From Vibrio toranzoniae (lineage in GTDB: Bacteria; Pseudomonadota; Gammaproteobacteria; Enterobacterales; Vibrionaceae): a stretch of 64,000 bases of DNA. The position numbers and the translations under genes were made by a program. The first letter of the stretch is position 1. Each line of letters opens with the position of its first letter. This document shows positions 48,711 to 56,453 of this stretch, one piece after another. The stretch lies in NCBI RefSeq assembly GCF_024347655.1, contig NZ_AP025514.1:1860001-1924000 (forward strand), written 5' to 3'. The notes beneath the pieces were generated by a model, which saw nothing but the letters and a program-made list of their open reading frames with translations, had not been told where the DNA came from and ran no database searches.

Positions 48711-49589
48711 CTACAGTGAAGCATATAGCTCACTTAGTGTCGGAAACTTCGAGCAATCCCAACCACTTGGAAGTTCTATTTCCTTACACGACTCAACTAA
48801 CTTAAGAGCTTTGGAGCTATCCGAAGAACAACTAACATCTGCAAGTTCATCGAGAAGAGTTAATTCATACTCTCCAGAAATAGGGCTGATGAATTTAGGC
48901 AATATGCCCCACCCTGTATCCCACGTATGCATTTCAAATTTTGACAATGCATACAAGTCTCGAACAAGGCTACCCTTGATAAACGGTAATCCTTTGAAAT
49001 CCCGAAAACCAAAATTGTCAGCAGACTCCAAGTTTTCACGGCATAACTTCCAAGCCTGCCCAGCCACTATAAATTTTGATGATGGCACATCACACGGGTC
49101 AAATTCAAACTTCAAGATTTGATGATGAATGTCGTCAAGCTGAGCATCAGCCGCTACCCATCCCTTCCCTTTATCCCAATACTGACAAACCCAGTGATCT
49201 TCGAAATGGTTTTGAACTAAATAAGTCGCAAATCCACTCCTTAGTCGGGCAGGAACTCCTTTTGACCTCAAAATAGAGCAAACCAATAGTGAAAAGTCTC
49301 TACAAATACTTACAACTCTATGGCTTGGTTTCTTGAACACATGGGAAGGTTCGTCTGATTTCAACATTGCTAAAGAGACTAAATATTTAGCATATCGAGT
49401 TTGCATTTCTGTAAGTTTTTTTGAGGGGTCAACCTCGACACCATAGTGTTCAAGCCAATATGAATGAATAAGGTTACCTTGAACAAATTTACATATACCC
49501 GCAATATCATCAGGCACTTCACTGATATCTAGTAGATTATTAGGGAGCTCTGTAAACTCCGTATTTTCTATATAGTCGTTGACAACCAT
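48711..49589 (-). CDS. Transglutaminase-like cysteine hydrolase domain protein (cassette)
   Basis: 292 residues. The catalytic triad of the transglutaminase-like fold can be read: Cys in VVSICRDFSLLVCSILRSKG, His in FEDHWVCQYWD and Asp in VAADAQLDD. Such proteins are proteases, amidases or peptidoglycan-related hydrolases. No signal peptide is seen, so it is probably cytoplasmic. It is one of the longest cassette genes in the window. Confidence 0.75.
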   Translation of the reverse strand: MVVNDYIENTEFTELPNNLLDISEVPDDIAGICKFVQGNLIHSYWLEHYGVEVDPSKKLTEMQTRYAKYLVSLAMLKSDEPSHVFKKPSHRVVSICRDFSLLVCSILRSKGVPARLRSGFATYLVQNHFEDHWVCQYWDKGKGWVAADAQLDDIHHQILKFEFDPCDVPSSKFIVAGQAWKLCRENLESADNFGFRDFKGLPFIKGSLVRDLYALSKFEMHTWDTGWGILPKFISPISGEYELTLLDELADVSCSSDSSKALKLVESCKEIELPSGWDCSKFPTLSELYASL

Positions 49590-49629
49590 TTATTTTTACA
49601 ACCTTTGTGGAAATACCCACTAATACATA

Positions 49630-49724
49630 TAACGCCACATTAAGCGGACTAAAATGGTTGGCTATAATGTGCAGCGAAGCGGAACCTAGCCAACCGTTTT
49701 AGTTCCGTTTAAATGCCTTGTTAT
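49630..49724 (-). repeat. attC, non-VCR type (95 bp)
   Basis: TAACGCCACATTAAGCGG at the left and AAATGCCTTGTTATG at the right with internal arms GGTTGGCT...AGCCAACC and a GTGCAGCGAAGC loop. It is shorter than, and different in its inner stem from, the other sites. Confidence 0.8.
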
Positions 49725-50053
49725 GCGCGACCTAATTTAGGCTTCCATTCTTTTAGCCAGACTTCCTCCCCTAAAGAATTTAGAGTTTCTTCTCCAGCTA
49801 ACCCCTCTACTATACCTATGCACTTATCTTCAATTTCAATTGGTAATTAATGACACTCAATCAATTGATGTGCCAGCCACTTTTTGGCTAATGAGTGTTC
49901 AAGTAGCTCAAATAAACTTTCTAATTCAGCATTAGAAGCAGAACGCACAAGCAAATACATTTTATCAACTGCTGAATTAGAAGCTTTAACCGAATTGGGC
50001 TTATCATATTCTATCTTTTCTGCTGTATTTACTAATTCGATATATTGATTCAA
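49721..50053 (-). pseudogene. Cassette gene broken by an in-frame TAA
   Basis: Read from a TTG at 50053 (AGGA upstream), the frame gives about 68 residues ending AHQLIECH, then TAA (49847-49849). It continues in the same frame for 41 more codons (LPIEIEDKCIGIVEG... to PKLGRA) to a stop inside the attC R' box. Ending in attC is the habit of intact cassette genes here, so the TAA is probably a nonsense change (for example from CAA). The family is unknown. Confidence 0.55.
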
Positions 50054-50074
50054 ATCTCGGTTCCTGCTTGCGCA

Positions 50075-50090
50075 TAACGCCCTGTTAAGG
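50075..50090 (-). repeat. attC left fragment / element end attL
   Basis: TAACGCCCTGTTAAGG is the R''-side piece of a VCR that stops here. The rest of the site begins at 60,382. The shared core is CTGTTAAGG. Confidence 0.8.
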
Positions 50091-50162
50091 CGAAATAAAA
50101 AATAAAAAAAACATATATTATCAAACACTTAATATAAAGATCAAACTTTAAAATAGAACACA

Positions 50163-50179
50163 TGTAGCATATATGTAGC
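50163..50179. promoter_or_regulatory. Probable integrase arm-type site (left)
   Basis: TGTAGCATATATGTAGC, two direct TGTAGC boxes five bases apart. A copy with one mismatch lies at 60233-60249 near the other end of the element. Confidence 0.55.
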
Positions 50180-50328
50180 TTTGTAATTCTCTATTCTTAC
50201 AACCAAAAACAAGCTCTTTCTAACACATGTCTGGACAATTGTGAGTTATGCGTTTCAAACATTAACGATACATCTTAGAGGGACGATATCCGAAAGCTAG
50301 AACCAACTCCCCGATAGTTGTCATACGA

Positions 50329-51162
50329 TTAACCGAAAAGTGTAATGGTTAAAGCTGATGCTATTAGCCCAAATATCGATATGCAGAGTCTCTTTGTTAC
50401 CGTCTCATTGTACTTATACCAACCAATCAAAATTGAAAATACAGTCGAAAATCGTCTTAGTGAAGATACAAAAGCAACGTTTCCCAGCGAAGCAGCTTGA
50501 TAAAATGTCAGTAAAGTTAGTAGGTGAGCCAGAGCGGGGACAATTAAAGAAGAAAAGTCACTTAAATTTATAGTCGATACCCGTATTCTGAGCAGAAAAG
50601 GCAAATAATATAAGAACATGACTAAACATATGTGCGCCGTCCAATTAACAGCTCCAATCTGACCAGAACCATCTTTATGAATGATTGAGCTAAGTGACCA
50701 AAGCAGAACGACACATATCATGCTGTTTATCGCTTTATCTTTTATTATGCTTATTAGGTTTAAACTCTCACCATAAAATATAAAAAAGATCGCGGAAATT
50801 ATTCCCATGAATCCAAACAAGGAAGGGACTTCATTGTAGAAAACAAAGTTTAAAACTAGCTGAAATACAGGAACAAAGCATAAAAGAGGAATTACTTTGG
50901 CTAAGGAGCCATTGCGCAAAGCTAAGAGATAAAATGTCATAGCAGCAGCATCAAGCGTGGCAGCCGATAACATCATTATCACTAGATCAACGTCGTAGTT
51001 CACCTTTTCGAGAATGAATATGCAGGATAGACAAATAGGGCAAAGAATGAGCAACATTACCGCTGTAGATTGTATTGCTGATAATCTAGATGTCGACTGT
51101 TTTAATGAGACATCCTTCATGGTTAAAAAAGCAGCGGATAAAAGAGAAAATAAAACCCACAA
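50329..51162 (-). CDS. EamA/DMT-family transporter
   Basis: 277 residues with ten hydrophobic segments arranged as two EamA repeats. It is likely an exporter of a small metabolite in the drug/metabolite transporter superfamily. The substrate is unknown. It lies 61 bp downstream of the Crp-like gene on the same strand and is probably controlled by it. Confidence 0.75.
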   Translation of the reverse strand: MWVLFSLLSAAFLTMKDVSLKQSTSRLSAIQSTAVMLLILCPICLSCIFILEKVNYDVDLVIMMLSAATLDAAAMTFYLLALRNGSLAKVIPLLCFVPVFQLVLNFVFYNEVPSLFGFMGIISAIFFIFYGESLNLISIIKDKAINSMICVVLLWSLSSIIHKDGSGQIGAVNWTAHICLVMFLYYLPFLLRIRVSTINLSDFSSLIVPALAHLLTLLTFYQAASLGNVAFVSSLRRFSTVFSILIGWYKYNETVTKRLCISIFGLIASALTITLFG

Positions 51163-51223
51163 AATAGAGTTCTCTAAGTAAAGAATAGTGGTTCTATGTT
51201 CTATTGAAATTCAATGGTGTTAA

Positions 51224-51784
51224 TTAACAATTGTTAATGCGGTTTTTTATTCTTGATAAACTAACAGGGCTTATCCCCATGTAATTAGCGATATCCACGC
51301 TTGTTAAGTGTTTGACCCAATGCGGAAAATCGTTAACTAGATGCTTATATCTTTCTTCGTGTGTATTGAGCAGAAAAAAACTTTCCTTTTTTTCTTTATA
51401 AAGCAGTTGCTGTTCTAGGAGCTGAATTTTTGTGTTAACCCATTCTTGAGAATTAAGCATACTCATTGGGACTTTAATGAATTCTACTTTAGTTAATGAT
51501 TCAATTTGATAGCTAGACTCTCGATGCTCTATCCAACTCGAAAAAAGTATGCAAAGGCTTTGTGGAAAATAAAACTCCTTACATCGCTCTACTCCTGAAT
51601 CGGAATAATGGCAGGCCTTCAAGATACCAGAGACCAAATAGAATGCATGGGTCTGCTCTTCGCCTTGACGTAGCAATACACAAGATTCATCGACTAATGA
51701 AGTTGAAAACGTAGAAAAATAACGTTCAGGATGAGTAATACCTAGCCCTTCAAAAAATGAGCATACGGATTCTATATTTTTCAT
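51224..51784 (-). CDS. Crp/Fnr-family transcriptional regulator
   Basis: 186 residues. An N-terminal cyclic-nucleotide-binding-like barrel (about 15-115) contains LLRQGEEQTHAFYLVSGILK. A C-terminal helix-turn-helix (about 150-185) reads LTSVDIANYMGISPVSLSRI. The cAMP-contacting residues are not conserved, so it may bind another ligand or none. It pairs with the EamA transporter. Confidence 0.78.
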   Translation of the reverse strand: MKNIESVCSFFEGLGITHPERYFSTFSTSLVDESCVLLRQGEEQTHAFYLVSGILKACHYSDSGVERCKEFYFPQSLCILFSSWIEHRESSYQIESLTKVEFIKVPMSMLNSQEWVNTKIQLLEQQLLYKEKKESFFLLNTHEERYKHLVNDFPHWVKHLTSVDIANYMGISPVSLSRIKNRINNC

Positions 51785-52323
51785 ATTACCTACAATATCC
51801 CTTGAATGGTAGGCTTTGCATTACCCTACACATAAGCCCTTTCATATAAAAACGAAAGTTAACCACAATAATGTCTAACTTGTATAGGGGCACTTTTGAG
51901 TTAGAAAGTACCACGGGTGAAAATTCAGCCTGTGAAGTTTCTGGACATAAACGTTTTAGCGCTATCTCTAATTTAGTAAACAATAAATAACGTGAAGTAT
52001 GTAAAACTCGTCAGGTCTATTGCTTGAATGATCTATTCACACTTCAGTGACGTGAATTTGACGCTAGCATTTCCTACGCAATAAAGGTGAGCCTATGAGC
52101 AGGATTTTTTATTGATTTATGGTATAAATAATTTAATAATCAACCGCTTGAAAGCCTGATCTAAATGCAAATTAGTGAGATTCATGAGTTATCCCTTTGG
52201 TATCTAAAGCAGATACAAAGATATCCGGCCGGCCCCCACAGTATTGCTTTTATTTTCAGAAACACCGCGAGATTTATGGTTTCTAATTTCAAGATCAACT
52301 TACATATCGTCAAGGGCTAAAAC
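51785..52323. other. Divergent intergenic region, Crp-like gene and KAP gene
   Basis: About 540 bp, AT-rich, with no supported gene. It must contain the promoters of both genes. A GATATCCGGCCGGCC stretch lies near 52221-52235. No attC or terminator is seen. Confidence 0.4.
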
Positions 52324-53739
52324 ATGGCTTCTCCAGTTCCAAACTCAGAAACGTTCGATCAATACCGAGTCATCGATAATGAACAATTTTCTCAGCATTT
52401 AACACGCTTTCTCAATTCAAAATCTGATAAGGGCTATGTTCTCAACCTGAACGCTGAATGGGGTGCAGGTAAAACAACATTTTTACAATGTTGGTACAAC
52501 GAGCTATCCAAAAGTCATCCCGTTGTTTATTTTGACGCATGGAAGTCAGACTTTTCTAAAGATGCCATGCTGGCACTTGTTGATTGCTTTCAAAATCAGT
52601 TAAAAAACCCACGGAGTGTTAACAAAAAGTTTGCAAAGGATCTTCTAGAGAAAAGTAGCCACTTTATTCGTAAAACCGCACCATCTATGGCGGTGGGATA
52701 TGTTAAACATAAAACAGGCATAGATAGTGATGAATCACTAATCGAAGACTTTAATGAGACTCTAGGTTTAGATATTGCAGAAAAAGAGTGTGGCGATGCT
52801 TTAAAAGAAGTACTAAAGAGTTTGGTTGAGCAACGTAAAAAAGTAGAAGGTATCTCCGAGTTCAAGTCTACTCTTCAAACGATGGCCGCCTCGCTTATCA
52901 AATCATTAGAAGACTCTGATACACCTAAAACCTACCCTATTTATATTCTGGTAGATGAACTAGACCGCTGTCGCCCAAGCTATGCCATTGAAGTAATTGA
53001 AAATATTAAACACTTCTTCGATACCAAGAAGTTTGTCTTTGTAGTCGCGACCGACACAGGCCAATTACAACACTCTATTAAAGCTATTTACGGCAACGGC
53101 TTTGATGCTCACTCTTACCTGAGTCGATTTTTCCACAAAACAGTGACACTGCCGCCACCAAGTACAGAGCAATACTTAAAAAGTAGGCTAACAACAATAA
53201 TTGGTGACGACTTTTCATTTAGCGACCTGTACATTACCCAGATGTTAGTCAGTATTTTTGATTGGCACAATATGACTTCACTGCGTGAAATCGACAAGGT
53301 AATACAGGATTTGGACCTAGCTAAAATTAGTGGGAAGCAATTCAAGATTCTTCCGTTAACTATTCTTGCAGTTTTGAAGAGATTACATTCAACAGAATAC
53401 GCAGCATTTACTAAGAGTAGAGTAAATCCATATCGTAGAGATCACAACGCAAGAGACGACCAAGACTATCTTCTAAAAAATAATGCTATCCCATCTGTTA
53501 CCATTGGTGGTTCAAAGGCAGAGTCATTTGAAAGTATACTTTTCTATGTTCTAGTTGGAATAGATAACTCCAGTTCTCCGAGCCTTTGGGATTCCATAAT
53601 GGCCGGCAGTGTACCATCGCATAACTCCACGAGTGCTGTAGGTGCAGTGTCAGATAGATACTTATTAAATCCAAATGGTGAAGCATCAGAGTTTCCTAGC
53701 TATATGAAAGTTCTTGAACTTTCAGGGCATTTTGAATGA
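52324..53739 (+). CDS. KAP-family P-loop NTPase, candidate anti-phage gene
   Basis: 471 residues. Walker A reads EWGAGKTTFLQCW near residue 50, the KAP insert follows, and Walker B reads YILVDELDRCRPSYA near residue 215. Then come FVVATDTGQLQHSI and FFHKTVTLP, the usual KAP landmarks. KAP NTPases include the phage-exclusion protein PifA of plasmid F. No transmembrane pair is visible in the KAP insert. The C-terminal 100 residues are unassigned. It stands alone, opposite in strand to the integration module, as a cargo gene. Confidence 0.8.
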   Translation: MASPVPNSETFDQYRVIDNEQFSQHLTRFLNSKSDKGYVLNLNAEWGAGKTTFLQCWYNELSKSHPVVYFDAWKSDFSKDAMLALVDCFQNQLKNPRSVNKKFAKDLLEKSSHFIRKTAPSMAVGYVKHKTGIDSDESLIEDFNETLGLDIAEKECGDALKEVLKSLVEQRKKVEGISEFKSTLQTMAASLIKSLEDSDTPKTYPIYILVDELDRCRPSYAIEVIENIKHFFDTKKFVFVVATDTGQLQHSIKAIYGNGFDAHSYLSRFFHKTVTLPPPSTEQYLKSRLTTIIGDDFSFSDLYITQMLVSIFDWHNMTSLREIDKVIQDLDLAKISGKQFKILPLTILAVLKRLHSTEYAAFTKSRVNPYRRDHNARDDQDYLLKNNAIPSVTIGGSKAESFESILFYVLVGIDNSSSPSLWDSIMAGSVPSHNSTSAVGAVSDRYLLNPNGEASEFPSYMKVLELSGHFE

Positions 53740-54080
53740 TGCTCATCTGTTAGATCTACATACGAGCAGACATGCCGAATTTTGCCTGCTCTTTAATCAC
53801 TATTCTCTGGCAAGGCCTGTCGTTTGTAGGCAGTCTTCTGATAAAAAATTTAATCTATCGGCCTAACTGCTTTACGTTACTGATAGGTTTAACTAGAAAG
53901 GAATGGGGCACAAAAGAGCTAGCATTGTCTCTGGACTAAGCTGTTTAGGAGGAAAACTACAAACGTCTTAACAAGTCATAAACATCACACTTCCATACCA
54001 GCACTGTAACAACCCTAGATTTACATTGAACAAAAGATTACATTGGCCACATTTATTACTTGATTAGGAGTGCGAAACTA
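53740..54080 (+). other. Upstream region shared with the reversed cassette gene
   Basis: No gene. From about 53977 (AAACATCACACTTCCAT) to the start at 54081 the sequence closely parallels 47269-47373, so the duplicated block includes the presumed promoter. The left half (53740-53970) follows the KAP gene and holds no recognisable feature. Confidence 0.5.
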
Positions 54081-54380
54081 ATGCTAATGAAAATGCTGAG
54101 GTTACTAAAGCAATCTATTGTTCTATTTTGGGTTATGTTGATACTAAGTTTTGTAGTTGACCATTCAGGTATTCACAACGAAATGGTATTTACAATTTTA
54201 GGCGTATCTCTTTTCATTTCTGCTGTCACTGCTTGGTTTCTACCGCTCATAATCGTACTAGTTAACAAAGAAGTTCAGAGTAAAGGAATGATACTATTCC
54301 TCTCATTAGGCCTCCCAGTATTCGGTGGAGTAATTAGCTATATGATTTTAACTAAACAAATAAGAACGATGACAACGTAA
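54081..54380 (+). CDS. Three-helix membrane protein (copy 2)
   Basis: 99 residues, paralog of the protein at 47374-47673; most differences are conservative (for example VVNYSGVHNEM against VVDHSGIHNEM). AGGAG precedes the ATG. Here it lies in the integrative element without an attC. A CTAAACA repeat tract follows 20 bp after the stop. The function is unknown. Confidence 0.6.
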   Translation: MLMKMLRLLKQSIVLFWVMLILSFVVDHSGIHNEMVFTILGVSLFISAVTAWFLPLIIVLVNKEVQSKGMILFLSLGLPVFGGVISYMILTKQIRTMTT

Positions 54381-54400
54381 AGTCGAATTTTAAGGCGATA

Positions 54401-54449
54401 CTAAACACTAAACACTAAACACTAAACACTAAACACTAAACACTAAACA
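54401..54449 (+). repeat. Heptamer tandem repeat (CTAAACA)7
   Basis: Seven exact copies of CTAAACA in a row. Similar ACACTAAA words occur in the loops of the attC sites. Confidence 0.95.
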
Positions 54450-54887
54450 AACGTGCCACTTTTCATACTTAATAAACGATTTAGTTATACGGAAAAGTAA
54501 GTGTAGTGGGCAACTAAAGCAGCCATACATTTGACATTAGATTTTGCTGGGGAAACACGCGTCCCTTAAGTTTGAACATGTTTTTTCTAAATCATATTGG
54601 GGCAGATCTGAGCTAGCCGTGTTAGTGTTAGCTAGTTCGAAGTTGGACATAAACGTGCCAGTGACCTTCCTAATTTATCAAAACATCAATAGCTCAAGTA
54701 TGGTGTTCTTCTTAGTTTTCTGACCAAATTCATCTTTCCACTGCAGTTTCGAATTCACTGCAACTGCGATAAATCATAACTTGCTCATAAAACATGCAAA
54801 ATACACTTGAGTTAATATGCAACAATGCCAGTATATCTGTGTGATAAATCGTCTCACAACTTACATTTCCCCAAAAGGAGTAAACAG
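54450..54887. other. Non-coding stretch before the YegP-like gene
   Basis: About 440 bp with no supported gene or attC. The right end should hold the promoter of the YegP-like gene. Confidence 0.4.
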
Positions 54888-55070
54888 ATGGGCAAGTATG
54901 TAATTAAGAAATCTACAAAGGATACCAATCAACCATACTACTTTGTACTTAAAGCTGACAACGGGCAGGTGATCGCGACCAGTGAAATGTATGCTTCAAA
55001 GCAAGGGGCTATAAATGGTATCGACTCTGTAAAAAATAACGCAAACTCAACAACTGTTGACGAGTCTTAA
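54888..55070 (+). CDS. YegP-like DUF1508 protein
   Basis: 60 residues with a single DUF1508 unit: YYFVLKADNGQVIATSEMY then SKQGAINGIDSVK. The family is small, often duplicated and of unknown role. AAAGGAG lies seven bases before the chosen ATG; an upstream frame extension has no support. A hairpin terminator follows. Confidence 0.8.
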   Translation: MGKYVIKKSTKDTNQPYYFVLKADNGQVIATSEMYASKQGAINGIDSVKNNANSTTVDES

Positions 55071-55103
55071 ACTAAATTCAGTTTCTGGCTGATAGTTATC
55101 AAC

Positions 55104-55129
55104 AAGGTCACCTATCAAGGTGGCTTTTT
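55104..55129 (+). terminator. Terminator of the YegP-like gene
   Basis: CACCT / AGGTG stem with an ATCA loop followed by GCTTTTTG. Confidence 0.65.
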
Positions 55130-55244
55130 GTAGGCTCAGCCCTAAACCCTACCTAAGCAATGGTTATTCCACTTAATAACGCTCACCAACAACATTTCTA
55201 ACAATTTCTTGGACAATCCTTTTTGCGGATTTCACTTCATACTT

Positions 55245-55982
55245 TTAATACCTCGAATAACATTCCGTACAAATATCTTCAAACTCATCCGTTCGACAGG
55301 TGAAACACTTGAGGCAGATTTGCTTATCTCGCAATGTATTCAAATCCCTCAATGTTTTGATCTCAGCTCTACGTCCAAACGTTCGACCACTACGGGAACA
55401 TTCAGGGCATTTAGGCAGAAAAATCTCGTCTAACCAAGCTCGTTTACAATGGTGGCAATAATGTCCACCTTGCCCATAATACTGTTCGTAAATGTCTTTA
55501 CCGTCTTCATCCTTCCTAAACAACCAGCAATTGAACTCGTTAATAAATTGGTGAAGTTGCGACTTTACTTTCGTTTCTTCTAACCTTCTTCTTGGGTGGT
55601 TAACCCATGACCTCTCCCCACTATTTAGAACATAATCTAGAACAACATCAATAAATGTCATCCCCTCTTCGAGTTTGAGTGCTCGATAAACCTCTAACAA
55701 TTCAGTAAGGTCTATTTCAAGGATGGCGTCATCAGAATCGTTCGCCGCAGAATCAAGGGGCAACCGCCCATCATAAGAAAAGTGCAATCCTATAGGGTGT
55801 TTACCACAATAACCGACGATATCGAACTCCCCACCGATATAACTCTTTTCAATCTCGATATTACATAGCGTTAGGATTTTAGCATTGGCGTAATAGCAGG
55901 TACTCGTATGGTTTTCACCAACAATATCTCGCTGTGAAATGTGTGATAATCCATCTGGTAACAGAAGATCAATGGTTTCCAT
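55245..55982 (-). CDS. C-terminal part of a split CoiA-like protein, with zinc fingers
   Basis: 245 residues starting METIDLLLPDG directly after the stop of the next gene, in the same frame. The region with IEKSYIGGEFDIV and GLHFSYDGR could correspond to the nuclease-like middle of CoiA-type proteins. The C-terminus has paired CxxC motifs (YCHHC, CPEC, CLKCFTC, CTEC), probably two zinc ribbons. It could be a separate coupled gene or the tail of one gene broken by TAA. Confidence 0.5.
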   Translation of the reverse strand: METIDLLLPDGLSHISQRDIVGENHTSTCYYANAKILTLCNIEIEKSYIGGEFDIVGYCGKHPIGLHFSYDGRLPLDSAANDSDDAILEIDLTELLEVYRALKLEEGMTFIDVVLDYVLNSGERSWVNHPRRRLEETKVKSQLHQFINEFNCWLFRKDEDGKDIYEQYYGQGGHYCHHCKRAWLDEIFLPKCPECSRSGRTFGRRAEIKTLRDLNTLRDKQICLKCFTCRTDEFEDICTECYSRY

Positions 55983-56231
55983 TTACTCTAATCGCTGCTT
56001 AGTTAGAAGTCGAGCCGCCACAAAGAATGAATATTCACAGTCTTTGCGCTTCTCCCCTTCTTGTTGGGACTTCGGATCATGTGAGAAGTAGTGAATTTTC
56101 TTTTCTAGATCACCCTTGTTAGCTCTCAGAAGTTGCTTGCAACTAGGACAAATACACTCACAAGCTCGCCCTCTTTCAACCTCACTCACATCGAAAAGTT
56201 TATCATCTTTCATACCAAACGGAATTCGCAT
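55983..56231 (-). CDS. N-terminal CoiA-like zinc-binding domain
   Basis: 82 residues: MRIPFGMKDDKLFDVSEVE, then CICPSCKQLLRANKGD, then HYFSHDPKS and CEYSFFVAARLL. This is the N-terminal module of competence-protein CoiA-like nucleases. It ends RLE-TAA, and the very next codon is the ATG of the downstream part in the same frame. Family members usually carry this module on a longer protein, so the TAA looks like a nonsense change or an evolved stop-start. Confidence 0.55.
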   Translation of the reverse strand: MRIPFGMKDDKLFDVSEVERGRACECICPSCKQLLRANKGDLEKKIHYFSHDPKSQQEGEKRKDCEYSFFVAARLLTKQRLE

Positions 56232-56386
56232 CTACACTCCAAAAAAGCAACTGACTGCATATTAATTTTTTCATTTCATAGCAAAGATATCCGTGACAAT
56301 GATCGGAATACTTTCAGCTAATGAGTAACTTGCGATGAGCTTCCTCAAATTTCCGTCTTCCAGTGGGTTTTGATTTATAGATGTTC

Positions 56387-56449
56387 CGATTTCTACCCCA
56401 CTTACTCCACCTAATCATGGTTCAAGTGGAGCAAGTGGGGTAGAAATCG
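56387..56449. repeat. Large inverted repeat behind the VapE-type gene
   Basis: CGATTTCTACCCCACTT-A-CTCCAC pairs with GTGGAG-C-AAGTGGGGTAGAAATCG around a loop of about 15 bases; one position is a wobble. It begins 5 bp after the VapE-type stop codon. There is no U-tract. A replication-origin or regulatory structure is possible. Confidence 0.7.
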
Positions 56450-56453
56450 CAAC

